The notes under the pieces are model-generated. The model did no database searches. It saw only the letters and a program-made list of their open reading frames with translations, and was not told the DNA's origin. This document shows, piece after piece, positions 24,830-34,084 of a DNA stretch of 64,000 nucleotides. Source of the DNA: Fictibacillus sp. FJAT-27399 (GTDB lineage: Bacteria > Bacillota > Bacilli > Bacillales > Fictibacillaceae); the NCBI RefSeq assembly GCF_001510655.1, contig NZ_LMVC01000005.1, positions 76,411-140,410 of the forward strand, read 5' to 3'. Each line of letters begins with the position of its first letter. Position 1 is the first letter of the stretch. A program made the translations under genes and the position numbers.

Positions 24830-26386
24830 ATGAGTGTTTTAACAGTAAAGAACTTAAGCCACGGTTTTGGTGACCGTGCGATTTTTAATGATGTCTCCTT
24901 CCGTCTCCTTAAAGGAGAACACATTGGCTTAATCGGAGCAAATGGTGAAGGTAAATCCACTTTTATGAACATCATCACCGGCAAACTGCAGCCAGATGAA
25001 GGAAAAGTAGAATGGGCAAAGAAAGTGCGGGTCGGGTATCTCGATCAGCATACAGTCCTTCACCAAGGAATGACCATTCGCGATGTGCTGAAGAGTGCGT
25101 TTCAATACCTCTTTGATATTGAAAACGAAATGAACAGCATGTACGAAAAAATGGGGGAAGCTACTCCGGAAGAACTTGAAAAACTTTTAGAGGATGTTGG
25201 GGTTCTTCAAGATACATTAACGAACAACGACTTTTATGTTATAGACGCAAAAGTAGAAGAGATTGCCCGCGGACTTGGTCTGGAAGATATCGGCCTCGAC
25301 CGCGATGTTCATGAGCTGTCAGGCGGTCAGCGTACGAAGGTCCTCCTTGCGAAGCTTTTGCTTGAAAAGCCCGAAATCCTTTTGCTGGATGAGCCGACCA
25401 ACTATTTGGATGAACAGCATATTGAGTGGCTGAGACGCTACCTGCAGGAATATGAGAATGCGTTCATTTTGATCTCGCATGATATTCCATTCTTAAACAG
25501 TGTCATCAACTTGATCTACCACATGGAAAATCAAGAGCTTAACCGCTATGTAGGAGACTATAACTACTTCCAGCATATTCACGAAGCGAAAAAACAGCAG
25601 CTTGAAGCTGCCTTTAAGCGCCAGCAGCAGGAAATTTCTGAGCTGAAGGATTTTGTTGCCAGAAATAAAGCGCGTGTTTCCACTCGAAACATGGCCATGT
25701 CCCGCCAAAAAAAGCTGGATAAAATGGATGTTATTGAACTGGCGAAAGAAAAACCAAAGCCGGAATTCAACTTTAAAGAAGCCCGCACATCCGGAAAGAT
25801 GATTTTTGAAACGAAAAACCTGGTCATCGGATATGACGAGCCACTCTCCCGCCCACTCGATCTCAGAATGGAACGCGGACAAAAGATCGCTCTTGTCGGA
25901 GCGAACGGAATCGGAAAAACAACATTGCTGCGCAGCATTCTTGGCGAAATCAAACCGATCTCCGGTTCTGTGGAACAAGGCGAATTTTTGCATATCGGAT
26001 ACTTTGAGCAGGAGATTAAAAGCAATAATAACAATACGTGTATTGATGAAGTTTGGAACGAGTTCCCTTCTTTCAACATGCATGAAGTCCGTTCCGCACT
26101 TGCGAAATGCGGCCTGACAACGAAGCACATTGAAAGCAAGGTGCAGGTACTCAGCGGAGGAGAAAAAGCAAAAGTCCGTCTCTGCAAATTGATCAACAAC
26201 GAGACGAACCTTCTTGTTCTGGATGAGCCGACAAACCACTTGGATGTAGATGCTAAGGATGAACTTAAACGGGCATTAAAAGCCTATAAAGGAAGCATTC
26301 TGCTGATCTCACATGAACCTGAATTTTATCGTGATGTTGTTACCGAAGTCTGGAACTGTGAAGACTGGACCACAAAAGTATTTTAA
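24830..26386 (+). CDS. yfmM: ABC-F family ATPase YfmM
   Basis: Soluble protein of 518 residues with two ABC ATPase domains and no membrane segments. Walker A motifs are GANGEGKST (about residue 38) and GANGIGKTT (about 360); signatures are LSGGQRTKVLLAKLL and LSGGEKAKVRLCKL; Walker B strands are ILLLDEPTNYLD and LLVLDEPTNHLD. A charged interdomain linker (about 240-300) is the ribosomal P-site-tRNA interaction motif of ABC-F factors. Length and sequence match B. subtilis YfmM. It is a translation factor; antibiotic resistance cannot be claimed. Confidence 0.93.
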   Translation: MSVLTVKNLSHGFGDRAIFNDVSFRLLKGEHIGLIGANGEGKSTFMNIITGKLQPDEGKVEWAKKVRVGYLDQHTVLHQGMTIRDVLKSAFQYLFDIENEMNSMYEKMGEATPEELEKLLEDVGVLQDTLTNNDFYVIDAKVEEIARGLGLEDIGLDRDVHELSGGQRTKVLLAKLLLEKPEILLLDEPTNYLDEQHIEWLRRYLQEYENAFILISHDIPFLNSVINLIYHMENQELNRYVGDYNYFQHIHEAKKQQLEAAFKRQQQEISELKDFVARNKARVSTRNMAMSRQKKLDKMDVIELAKEKPKPEFNFKEARTSGKMIFETKNLVIGYDEPLSRPLDLRMERGQKIALVGANGIGKTTLLRSILGEIKPISGSVEQGEFLHIGYFEQEIKSNNNNTCIDEVWNEFPSFNMHEVRSALAKCGLTTKHIESKVQVLSGGEKAKVRLCKLINNETNLLVLDEPTNHLDVDAKDELKRALKAYKGSILLISHEPEFYRDVVTEVWNCEDWTTKVF

Positions 26387-26398
26387 TGATGCCAAAGA

Positions 26399-26691
26399 GG
26401 GGCTGTCCAGAAAGTCGAAAATTGACCTTCAGGCAGCCCCTTTTTGGCTTGAAAAATCTTCAATGAAAAGTTGATTGAAGTGGAAGATGCGAGACTCCTC
26501 GAAAATGAACTTCACATTTTCTTCGTGCGATAAAAAGCTGCCGGAGCCTTCCTTAGCGTGACAGGTGAGACTCCCGCCGGTGCTTGCACCAAAAAGTAGG
26601 CGTTCACGCCGGTAAGGCTCACCGCACGCCCCGCGGAAAGCGAGCAGCCTGGAACGGAAATCAACAGCTTACAGACTTCTTGGACAGCCCC
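26399..26691. repeat. Dispersed element type 1, copy i (293 bp)
   Basis: Begins GGGGCTGTCC and ends GGACAGCCCC (terminal inverted repeat). The left end alone can fold on itself through a second GGCAGCCCC followed by TTTTT. The interior contains GAGACTCC, GTGACAGGTGAGACT, GGCGTTCACGCCGG and GCGGAAAGCGAGCAGCCTGG. It lies between convergent yfmM and the endonuclease gene and probably serves as their terminator. Confidence 0.88.
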
Positions 26692-26725
26692 TCTTTTTTA
26701 TATCACACTTGCTATTCCCAATGAT

Positions 26726-27898
26726 TTATCGCCAGATGGCTGCCGCGTATTCCGGGTGATCTATAAATGGATTCCGATTGTGCTGATAGTCATTGTAGAT
26801 CACATCGTTACGGTGGCGCTCGAAGCTGTCGACCGGGTCCTGCTGGCTCCACTGCAGGAGTACCGGCATTTTTCCGATATAAGGCGCTGAACCATTGCTG
26901 ACGCTGTTGTTCATCTCGAGATCAGGTTCGCCGCTGTCTCCTTCGTAACGGACCGCCATATAGAAGATCATACGGGCAACATCGCCTTTAACCGCATCAC
27001 GCGGTTCCCATGAATCACTGTCCGAGTAATTGCCTTTTGCTTCAGAATTCTCAGTGCCGCCGTTATCAAAATCAAGGTTCCCTCGAGCACTGTTCACTGA
27101 AACATCAGCCGGGCGCAAATGATGTAAATCTGTTCCTGGACCCATCGCTGTTCCAAAATCACCGTGGGATTTTGCCCAAACATGCTCCCTGTTCCAGTCG
27201 TTAACGCCTGATCCGTTCGCAGTCTTGCTCTGTGAACGGCCGGTGTACAACAAGATAACATCATTCTTGTTGTTCGGATCTTCATCCGTATGGCGGAGAG
27301 CATCCCAAACAGCATCATAGGAGAGCTCAGTATGATCATCAATAATGTTATGAAGCGCACTTTTTAGCGCTGCTCCTGTTTTTCCCTGGGCATTATCATA
27401 ATAAGAGCCTGTATCGGTAGCCGGCGGATCCGATGGAGTACCACCTCCGCTTCCATTTGTCATGTTGGTTACATTTTTGATGCCCGCGTGCGAGAAATAA
27501 GACGTTAAATTGCCTGTTACTTTAACCAGTGTTCCTTTTAGGGCTGGATGGGACTTCAGCCCATATTGCGGACGGTAGTCAGTTGGAATCTGCACATAAA
27601 CCATTTTGGAAGTGTCAGTTTCCCCTGCTGTATCAGCCAGTGCAACCGCATAATCGTTGGGATAATGGCTGGTAACTACGGTTTCTGCGGCTGTCGGCTG
27701 GCCTGTTATGTAACCCTGAATCGTTTTTAAACTGCTGTTTTGATTGGAGATGGCCTGTGAAACAGTGTACGGTGATGAAGCCGAACCGTCTCCTGATGCC
27801 TTGAGAGATGGAAGAAATGCGAAACTGCCAATCACCATTGTTAAAACAAGTGAAAACAGAAAGACCAGCTTGAAGCTTTTTACCGGATTTCCTCTCAT
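26726..27898 (-). CDS. Secreted endonuclease I family nuclease with N-terminal OB-like domain
   Basis: Exported nuclease of about 390 residues. Signal peptide: residues 1-30 with basic start MRGNPVKSFK and hydrophobic LVFLFSLVLTMVIG. Residues about 38-140 form an OB-fold-like module (YTVSQAISN, ALADTAGETD), and residues about 165-390 form the endonuclease I domain with the beta-beta-alpha-metal catalytic region NREHVWAKSHGD and DLHHLRPAD. Related to B. subtilis BsnA/YhcR-type extracellular nucleases. ATG at 27898 follows GGGAGGG by six bases; the in-frame upstream ATG has none. Confidence 0.88.
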   Translation of the reverse strand: MRGNPVKSFKLVFLFSLVLTMVIGSFAFLPSLKASGDGSASSPYTVSQAISNQNSSLKTIQGYITGQPTAAETVVTSHYPNDYAVALADTAGETDTSKMVYVQIPTDYRPQYGLKSHPALKGTLVKVTGNLTSYFSHAGIKNVTNMTNGSGGGTPSDPPATDTGSYYDNAQGKTGAALKSALHNIIDDHTELSYDAVWDALRHTDEDPNNKNDVILLYTGRSQSKTANGSGVNDWNREHVWAKSHGDFGTAMGPGTDLHHLRPADVSVNSARGNLDFDNGGTENSEAKGNYSDSDSWEPRDAVKGDVARMIFYMAVRYEGDSGEPDLEMNNSVSNGSAPYIGKMPVLLQWSQQDPVDSFERHRNDVIYNDYQHNRNPFIDHPEYAAAIWR

Positions 27899-28083
27899 AA
27901 TAAACCCTCCCGCATCCATACTTTTCATCCCTGATGCACGATGAATATAGTTTGATCTTAAAAGGCATGTGTTAATTCCATCTTACAGAAATGTAAAACA
28001 TTCACACAGTTACCAAAGAAGGGTTTATCTTTTAGTATTTTGTAGTAAAAAAAGAGGGTGTACAGCTGTTCCAATGTCCGCAA

Positions 28084-28108
28084 AAAAGACAGGATTACCC
28101 CTGCCTCT
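28084..28108 (-). terminator. Terminator overlapping the DUF1835 stop
   Basis: GGCAGG-ggtaat-CCTGTC followed by TTTTTT on the minus strand; the stop codon TAA lies in the loop. Confidence 0.7.
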
Positions 28109-29069
28109 CTTCCGTATTTATTAATTTTTCTCCGTTCCAGCGCCATTTTCCTCGATGGTTGTAAACACCGCCAAGCCACCAATCAGCCGAAGTGTAATCA
28201 AAACGGTCTTCTCTTTCCATGAGGACCTCAATTCCTTCATACGTTAGCTCGATAGCAGCATCCTCTGGTTCGGTATTATAGTGCGGTAATGATCCTTCTG
28301 TCATTTTAAGAAGCGGTACCGGACCTTTTTGCAGCTGATCCAGCAAGGCCGAAAAATGAAAGTCACTCAGTCCGTCATCCGTACGCTTGGCACTGACCTT
28401 TTGAAACAGTTCATGAAACGAAGTGATGCCGTCATACAGGTAATGGAAAGCCAGCTCTTCCACCTGATTCAAACCATTTTTTTCGGAAGGATAATATTCA
28501 AGATGATGCCACAAGGCTCTTTTGGCAAAAGGCAGACTGCACTCAGCACATTTGAGCCACTCTTCAAGATCACGGGGATTTGGTGATGCATAGGCGTTCC
28601 ATCCTGCAGCTCCTTCCATAACCTGCTCCCGCCTAATAGAAATCCGATGCTCTAAAAGGCCGATAAGCTGTAATTCGGAAAGCTGGCCAAGCCCAAAGAA
28701 CGGCTCAATTCCCGGATAGGAATCGGCTGTCACCATATTCAGGTTGTTAAATTCATGTGACCCTAAAGATTTCAGCAAGTACAGAAGCATGGTTTGGTCG
28801 TATCGGTCATGTTCAAACCAAAGTGTAATCTCAGCGTCCTTAGGCAGAGCACGGAGCCGGTTTTCCTGCAGCGTGCAGTTCTTAAGAAAGATTTCAGACG
28901 GGATCCCCATCTTTTTCTCAAAGAATTCAGCTCTGGACTTGATCCTTTTTCTATCCATATCTGCTGCTGCCGGACCCAAATCATACATTTCCCGCCAGAC
29001 AATCACTTCTCCATCGAGATCTTGAAGCTTGTTTCCAGTTATATCTCCATTCACAATATGAACCTTCAT
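28095..29069 (-). CDS. DUF1835 domain-containing protein
   Basis: Cytosolic protein of 324 residues. Starts MKVHIVNGDITGNKLQDL; DUF1835 covers about residues 2-130 (VWREMYDLGPA, WFEHDRYDQTMLLYLL) and a DUF3658-like C-terminal region follows. The family is common in Firmicutes and of unknown function. It follows pheA by 33 bases on the same strand and may be cotranscribed with it. The stop codon is inside the terminator hairpin loop. Confidence 0.82.
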   Translation of the reverse strand: MKVHIVNGDITGNKLQDLDGEVIVWREMYDLGPAAADMDRKRIKSRAEFFEKKMGIPSEIFLKNCTLQENRLRALPKDAEITLWFEHDRYDQTMLLYLLKSLGSHEFNNLNMVTADSYPGIEPFFGLGQLSELQLIGLLEHRISIRREQVMEGAAGWNAYASPNPRDLEEWLKCAECSLPFAKRALWHHLEYYPSEKNGLNQVEELAFHYLYDGITSFHELFQKVSAKRTDDGLSDFHFSALLDQLQKGPVPLLKMTEGSLPHYNTEPEDAAIELTYEGIEVLMEREDRFDYTSADWWLGGVYNHRGKWRWNGEKLINTEERQG

Positions 29070-29102
29070 GAAATCCCCCTTGTCTCAAAGTGGTTTCCGT
29101 TT

Positions 29103-29927
29103 TTAGTCCAGTTTTGTTGCGGTAAAACTCCCTAATACGTTCACTTCGTGGCCATAGGTCTGCAGGACGGCAATCGCTTTTTCGATGGACGGGTGGACAG
29201 CACCCAGTCCCGCTTCAAGGAAAAATTGATAGGTTCCCAGCTTCTTTTTTGTTGGGCGTGATTCGATCCAGGTCAAGTTAATATTCAAAGCCGAAAAAAC
29301 ATTGAGGATCGCAGAAAGCACCCCTGTATATTCATCGCTCGGTATGACTTGCAGCATCGTTTTTTGAGCATTTTCTGAGGGTGTTTTATCCTTTGAAACG
29401 ATAACGAACCTGGTCTGGTTCTCAAAGCTTTCCTCAATATTACGCTTAACCGGCTGTAAGCCAAACAGATTACCCGCATACTCGGACGCTACAGCAGCAA
29501 CATCGCGGCGATCCGTATTCCTGATAGCCTCGGCAGCAGAAGCCGTACTGTCAAAATGGCGGCTCTTTACTTTTAAGCTCCTGAGATACTGCCTGCACTG
29601 AGCGAGAGCCGGAGGAATCGACCATACCTCTTTAATGTCTTCCAGGCGTGTCTCGGAAGCAGCGAGAAGATGAAGCGATACTGGCAGTATGGCTTCTCCA
29701 TCGATATAAAGGTCATGCACAAGAAGGCTGTCGACAGTCATCGTAATGGTTCCTTCAATTGCATTTTCAATTGGTGCAATCCCCTTATCAGCCATTCCCT
29801 CACCCACCGCTTCGAGCACTTCAGGAACTGAATCGCACATATGCCATTCGATTTCTTGTCCACTAAAATACCGGTGAGCCGCTTCCTCTGAAAATGTGCC
29901 ATGAGGTCCTAAATATGCCACTTTCAT
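29103..29927 (-). CDS. pheA: Prephenate dehydratase
   Basis: Cytosolic enzyme of 274 residues converting prephenate to phenylpyruvate for phenylalanine synthesis. Catalytic domain from MKVAYLGPHGTFSEEAAHRY through NAIEGTITMTVDSLL and the conserved FDSTASAAEA and NQTRFVIVSK. The C-terminal ACT domain (about residues 195-270) holds the phenylalanine-binding ESRPTKKKLGTYQF. Start ATG at 29927 with GAGGAG about nine bases upstream. No T-box or attenuator was found in front. Confidence 0.95.
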   Translation of the reverse strand: MKVAYLGPHGTFSEEAAHRYFSGQEIEWHMCDSVPEVLEAVGEGMADKGIAPIENAIEGTITMTVDSLLVHDLYIDGEAILPVSLHLLAASETRLEDIKEVWSIPPALAQCRQYLRSLKVKSRHFDSTASAAEAIRNTDRRDVAAVASEYAGNLFGLQPVKRNIEESFENQTRFVIVSKDKTPSENAQKTMLQVIPSDEYTGVLSAILNVFSALNINLTWIESRPTKKKLGTYQFFLEAGLGAVHPSIEKAIAVLQTYGHEVNVLGSFTATKLD

Positions 29928-30120
29928 GTTAAAAAACTCCTCTTTTGCCGTTTCTCTTATTGAAACTTTTCTGAGGATTATACCATGCCATAAAAGGAAT
30001 AACCATAGAAGCTGCATAAAGAATAGGAATGTTGTCCATTTTGCTCTCCAGCCGGAACATCTCTATCTTTTATTAATACTATATTTTATAAAGTTAACGA
30101 TATTCATAAGGTTAATAGGA

Positions 30121-30264
30121 ATGATAAAGCCGTATACAAAAGAGGATTTTTATACCATTGAAGGATACGCCTTCCATATGATGTACAACCCTACCGCTTC
30201 TCCCGTTATTACATTCCATGTCTATACCCCGCCTCTAGGAGGAGGAATTGTTTCCCCTTTATAA
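30121..30264 (+). CDS. Possible small protein (47 residues)
   Basis: Open frame starting MIKPYTKEDFYTIEGYAFHM with an AATAGGA upstream and ending GGGIVSPL. Composition is protein-like (aromatic and polar residues alternate), but there is no known family and the ribosome site is weak. It lies directly before the HpaB-type gene. Could be chance. Confidence 0.3.
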   Translation: MIKPYTKEDFYTIEGYAFHMMYNPTASPVITFHVYTPPLGGGIVSPL

Positions 30265-30303
30265 AAATCTGAACCTATTAAACACAAAGGAGAGTATCAT
30301 GTT

Positions 30304-31731
30304 TTGCAAAAAGACCCGTTCATTAAAAGTTTGCAGGATGGCCGGAACGTATGGCTGGACGGCAAAAAGATCGATATCACAAAGGACAAAAATTTCACGG
30401 GGACGCTGGCTGCCATTTCTGAACTGTTTGCCATGTTCGATGATCCCAAGCTCAGGGACAAGGTAGGCTATCTAAGCCCTAAAACAATGGAATACGTTCA
30501 TTCGGCCTTCTTTGTCCCTGAATCCTATGAGGACCTGCTAAAGCGGAGAACCGCATTTGAAATATGGAGCCAATCTACAGATGGTGTAATGAGCCGGCTG
30601 TCCGATTATGCACGATCGAGATTAACAGGCTGGTATGCTTCCAGGGAAGATTACAGAGCGTTTGATAAAGCCTTCCCTGATAAGATCCGTTCTTATTATG
30701 AAGAAGCAAGAGACCGCCATCTTTTCTTAAGTTTGGTACAGAGGGATCCGCAGATAAACCGGTCGGATTCACAGCTCAAAAATATAGAAGATCTTGGCTT
30801 GCTTCGGATCACTAAAAAGACAAGCGACGGTGTTTTTTTAAGCGGTGCCAAAATGATTGGTACAGCCTCCCCTTATTCCAATGACATCATTGTTTATCCG
30901 GTCGGACATCTAAAAGAAGAGCATAAGCCTTTGGCCCATATGCTGATCGTAGCCGCCCATTCCCCAGGTCTGCACCTGGTCTGCCGTGAATCCTATGCGG
31001 CTACTCCGCTCAACAAGGCAGATGCGCCGCTAAGTGCAAGTTACGACGAAATGGATGCCCTGCTGCTTTTTGACAACGTGTTTGTACCGTGGGAGCGCGT
31101 GCTGCTCTATGATAATCCTGAAGCCATCGCAAAGATTAATACAGATCCCGTTTCAAACAGCCTGGCCTATCATCAGGCGATCGTCCGTCTATTAAACAAG
31201 CTGGAGTTTGTTACTGCTATAGGTTTTGAAATCGCGGAGGCAATCGGAGCGGACGGCTATCTGCATGTCCAAGAGAAACTCGGAGAGCTCATCATGCAGG
31301 TAGAAACCATTCGGGCATTAGTTATCGCTTCAGAAAGAGAAGGAAGCTTAAATCCATACAATACGTTCGTCCCTAACTTCACCTATATCCAAACCGCCAG
31401 AAACCTCGGGCCCAAATACTATCCCCGTGCCCTTGAGATTCTGCAGCTCATCGGAGCCGGAGGATTCATCCAGTTGCCTTCGAGCGTTCAGGATTTTCAG
31501 GGACCCCTCTCTTCCCTGCTGCAAAAATATTTAGTCGGAGCCAATGTGGATGCTGAGAAGAAAACGAAACTCTTCAAGCTGGCATGGGATCTCGTTGGAA
31601 GCCCGCTCGGTTCAAGACATGAGCTGTATGAACGCTTCTACGCAGGTGACCCGATCCGCAACATCGCTGTCCAATACAGCACATATGACAAACAGCGCCT
31701 CCAAGAAAGAATTCAAAAATATTTACAATAG
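30304..31731 (+). CDS. 4-hydroxyphenylacetate 3-monooxygenase (HpaB-type) oxygenase
   Basis: Protein of 475 residues in the flavin-dependent HpaB/HpaH monooxygenase and 4-hydroxybutyryl-CoA dehydratase superfamily, similar to B. subtilis YoaI. Family blocks include YLSPKTMEYVHSAFF, GVMSRLSDYARSRLTGW, RDPQINRS, LSGAKMIGTASPYSND and FDNVFVPWERVLLYDN. The reduced flavin would come from a separate reductase not seen here. The start is awkward: the ribosome site AAAGGAG fits an ATG at 30299 that is out of frame, so I take the TTG at 30304. See the findings. Substrate uncertain. Confidence 0.82.
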   Translation: MQKDPFIKSLQDGRNVWLDGKKIDITKDKNFTGTLAAISELFAMFDDPKLRDKVGYLSPKTMEYVHSAFFVPESYEDLLKRRTAFEIWSQSTDGVMSRLSDYARSRLTGWYASREDYRAFDKAFPDKIRSYYEEARDRHLFLSLVQRDPQINRSDSQLKNIEDLGLLRITKKTSDGVFLSGAKMIGTASPYSNDIIVYPVGHLKEEHKPLAHMLIVAAHSPGLHLVCRESYAATPLNKADAPLSASYDEMDALLLFDNVFVPWERVLLYDNPEAIAKINTDPVSNSLAYHQAIVRLLNKLEFVTAIGFEIAEAIGADGYLHVQEKLGELIMQVETIRALVIASEREGSLNPYNTFVPNFTYIQTARNLGPKYYPRALEILQLIGAGGFIQLPSSVQDFQGPLSSLLQKYLVGANVDAEKKTKLFKLAWDLVGSPLGSRHELYERFYAGDPIRNIAVQYSTYDKQRLQERIQKYLQ

Positions 31732-31741
31732 TTTTTTTGTT

Positions 31742-31791
31742 GGTGCCAGGCACCGCCGTTACATACTTGTGTAATTGCGGTGCCTGGCACC
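31742..31791. repeat. GGTGCCAGGCACC palindromes in inverted pair
   Basis: GGTGCCAGGCACCGC at the left and GCGGTGCCTGGCACC at the right form a long-range hairpin 10 bases after the HpaB-type gene; likely acts as a terminator. Confidence 0.82.
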
Positions 31792-31959
31792 GTTGCATGT
31801 GACAAGTCATAGGTCCAACCACTCAGCTATCCTTAATTTCCACCTGCGGAATTGGTAGATATCTCCTGTTTTCCATTTCAGAAGCACGAATCATTATCAT
31901 TCACGCTTTTATGTATGTTATTTATTGAATAATCAAATAATTAATTACAGGAGGTTATT

Positions 31960-33639
31960 ATGAAAAATGTTCTTCGTTCCACCTCTTTTTTCCTGGCTAT
32001 GACACTTGCAGCTGGGCTCTATTCTTCTTCAGACGCCCTGCCAAAAGCGGCAGCTGCTGATGAAACAGAGAAATTCACGCCTTATTACGGATACGGCCCA
32101 AGCTATGTTCAGCCCAGCAGCATCTCGTATCTCTTTCCAAAGCCAGCTGAACACTTCTCAACTCCTGCCTTTGAAAAGGGACGACTCCCCTTTACTTCCC
32201 AGGAAGAAATGCTCGCCTTTATTAAGAAGCTCGACCACAAAAATAAGCTTGTGACGTTAAAAAGCATCGGCAAATCCCTGGAGGGGCGTGATCTGCCTAT
32301 CCTGCTCTTCAGCAAAGAAAATCCTGACAAAATAAGAAACAACAAAAAGAAACCGCTAATCTGGATTCAAGGACAAATTCACGGAAACGAACCCGCAGCC
32401 GGTGAATCAGTTCTCGTCACCGCTCAGAAGCTTGCCCAAGGCAAGATGGGGAATGTTCTGGACAAAGTAAATGTAGCAATCGTACCTCGTGTTAACCCGG
32501 ATGGCTCCTACTATTTCAAACGGCAGATTGCCACTAATCTTGACGCAAACCGTGATTATATGAAAGTAGAATATCCAGAAGTACAAGCGGTACATAAAGC
32601 GGTCAACGAATATAAGCCTGATGTTGTCCTGGATGCCCATGAGTATACAGTAAACTCACCTCTGTTCAAAAAATTTGGAGAGCAGGGCTCTGTTTCGTCT
32701 TATGACCTGCTGATCTCCTCAGCAAAAAACTTGAATATACCGAAGCAGCTGAGAAAAACATCCGACAACTTAGTTCTTAACAAGGTCAAACAGGTGCTCG
32801 ATCAAAGGAAATTGTCTCATCATGACTATTACACCCTTGATACGGATGATGACGGCCAGCTTGTAGCAACCGAAGGAAGCACAGAAACCCGCATCGGCAG
32901 AAACGCTCTTGGTTTAAAGAACACGCTCACCTATCTGATTGAGACCCGTGGCATCAATATTGGCCGTGCTGATTTTAACCGTCGGGTCTATGCACAGGCA
33001 ACCGCACAGGAGAACTTTATAAAAACCACCGCTGCCGATGCCAATAAAATAAAAACCGCGGTCAAGAACGCACGCCAGGATGTGATCAACAAGGGCAAGG
33101 AAGCCAATGATAAAGATACGATCGTAATAAAAAGTGAGAACAAAAGGGTTCCTGATCAGCAGCTTGAAGTGGTAGATCTTGCTCAAGCAAAAAAAGCAAA
33201 CATTCCGATCGTATGGGAAGATTCTACGGATGCCTATCCTACACTTGAAAGAGAAAGGCCGACGGCCTACATCATGCCTCCGGCTTACCACAGCATTGCA
33301 CGCAAGCTGGAAACACTCGGAGTTAACGTTCAGAAGCTGCAAGGACCTGTCTCCAAATCTGTGGAACGATACAAAGTAACCGGTAAAAAAGTCTCCACCA
33401 CTTTAGAAAACGGGCATTATACGAATGAAGTAACGACAGATGTGAAGGAAACCGTCCGCTCCTTCCCTGCCGGAAGCTATGTCTTCAGCATGGGACAGCC
33501 AAACGCAAACTTTATTGCGCTTGCACTGGAACCTGAATCCGTCGACAGCTATGTCACCTTTAACTTCATCCCGACAGATGTTGGCGACGAGCTGCCGATT
33601 TACCGCTACCTGAGCGAAAGGAAACTGAATGCGAAATAA
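31960..33639 (+). CDS. Secreted M14-family zinc carboxypeptidase
   Basis: Exported metallopeptidase of 559 residues. Residues 1-33 are a signal peptide (MKNVLRSTSFFLAMTLAAG, cleavage near AAAADE). Zinc ligands are HGNEPAAGE (HxxE) near residue 140 and the third histidine in VVLDAHEYT near 225; the catalytic glutamate lies in YLIETRG near 335. The C-terminal 200 residues are an extra beta-rich region. AGGAGGTTATT precedes the ATG. Presumably hydrolyses extracellular peptides or cell-wall stem peptides. Monocistronic with terminator. Confidence 0.9.
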   Translation: MKNVLRSTSFFLAMTLAAGLYSSSDALPKAAAADETEKFTPYYGYGPSYVQPSSISYLFPKPAEHFSTPAFEKGRLPFTSQEEMLAFIKKLDHKNKLVTLKSIGKSLEGRDLPILLFSKENPDKIRNNKKKPLIWIQGQIHGNEPAAGESVLVTAQKLAQGKMGNVLDKVNVAIVPRVNPDGSYYFKRQIATNLDANRDYMKVEYPEVQAVHKAVNEYKPDVVLDAHEYTVNSPLFKKFGEQGSVSSYDLLISSAKNLNIPKQLRKTSDNLVLNKVKQVLDQRKLSHHDYYTLDTDDDGQLVATEGSTETRIGRNALGLKNTLTYLIETRGINIGRADFNRRVYAQATAQENFIKTTAADANKIKTAVKNARQDVINKGKEANDKDTIVIKSENKRVPDQQLEVVDLAQAKKANIPIVWEDSTDAYPTLERERPTAYIMPPAYHSIARKLETLGVNVQKLQGPVSKSVERYKVTGKKVSTTLENGHYTNEVTTDVKETVRSFPAGSYVFSMGQPNANFIALALEPESVDSYVTFNFIPTDVGDELPIYRYLSERKLNAK

Positions 33640-33640
33640 C

Positions 33641-33688
33641 AAAAAAGCTTCAGCACGGCGGAATATCCGGTATGCTGAAGCTTTTATT
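33641..33688. terminator. Bidirectional terminator of M14 peptidase and DUF3052 gene
   Basis: AAGCTTCAGCA / TGCTGAAGCTT with A-run left and T-run right, between convergent genes. Confidence 0.88.
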
Positions 33689-34082
33689 TATTTAAGCTCT
33701 TAATGTATTTTCGTTCCCTGAACCTGAATGCGGACCACTTCTCATCAACAGAGACAAGTGATACACCTTCATAACCTTTTTCCTGTAGCACATCCCAGCC
33801 TTGATCACGGCTGATATCGCTTTTAATTTTGGAACTTTTCTTCGGGTAAGCCACCCAGAGTAAGCCGTCATCCTTCAAATAATTTGTCACATCAGCAGCA
33901 AATTGCTTAAGGTCTCCTGAATCCTTTGCAAAAAGCAAAATCGTATCCAGCTCTCCTTCAGGCCGATCAATAAGCCTTGCCCCTTCAGGAAACTCTTCTT
34001 TCGGGAGGCTAAAACCTTCTGGCGCGTTCAGTACAGCCACCGAATAGCCTTTTTTAATCTGTAATTTTTTCAAAAGACCCAT
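33684..34082 (-). CDS. DUF3052-family protein
   Basis: Cytosolic protein of 132 residues. It starts MGLLKKLQIKKGYSVAVLNA, with a Rossmann-like alternation and LDTILLFAKDSGDLKQF, LLWVAYPKKSSKIKSD and GWDVLQEKGYEGVSLVSVDE. These patterns match DUF3052/YdeI-like small proteins with no known activity. ATG at 34082 lies two bases after the helicase stop with GAGAGGAC upstream, so it is translated from the helicase transcript. A longer in-frame start inside the helicase is less likely. Confidence 0.75.
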   Translation of the reverse strand: MGLLKKLQIKKGYSVAVLNAPEGFSLPKEEFPEGARLIDRPEGELDTILLFAKDSGDLKQFAADVTNYLKDDGLLWVAYPKKSSKIKSDISRDQGWDVLQEKGYEGVSLVSVDEKWSAFRFRERKYIKSLNK

Positions 34083-34084
34083 CG

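Noticed and set aside
26399-26691. Complete insertion sequence
   Set aside because: About 290 bp with inverted ends but no transposase frame in any copy.
29928-30120. T-box or attenuator before pheA
   Set aside because: No conserved T-box sequence or leader peptide rich in Phe codons seen.
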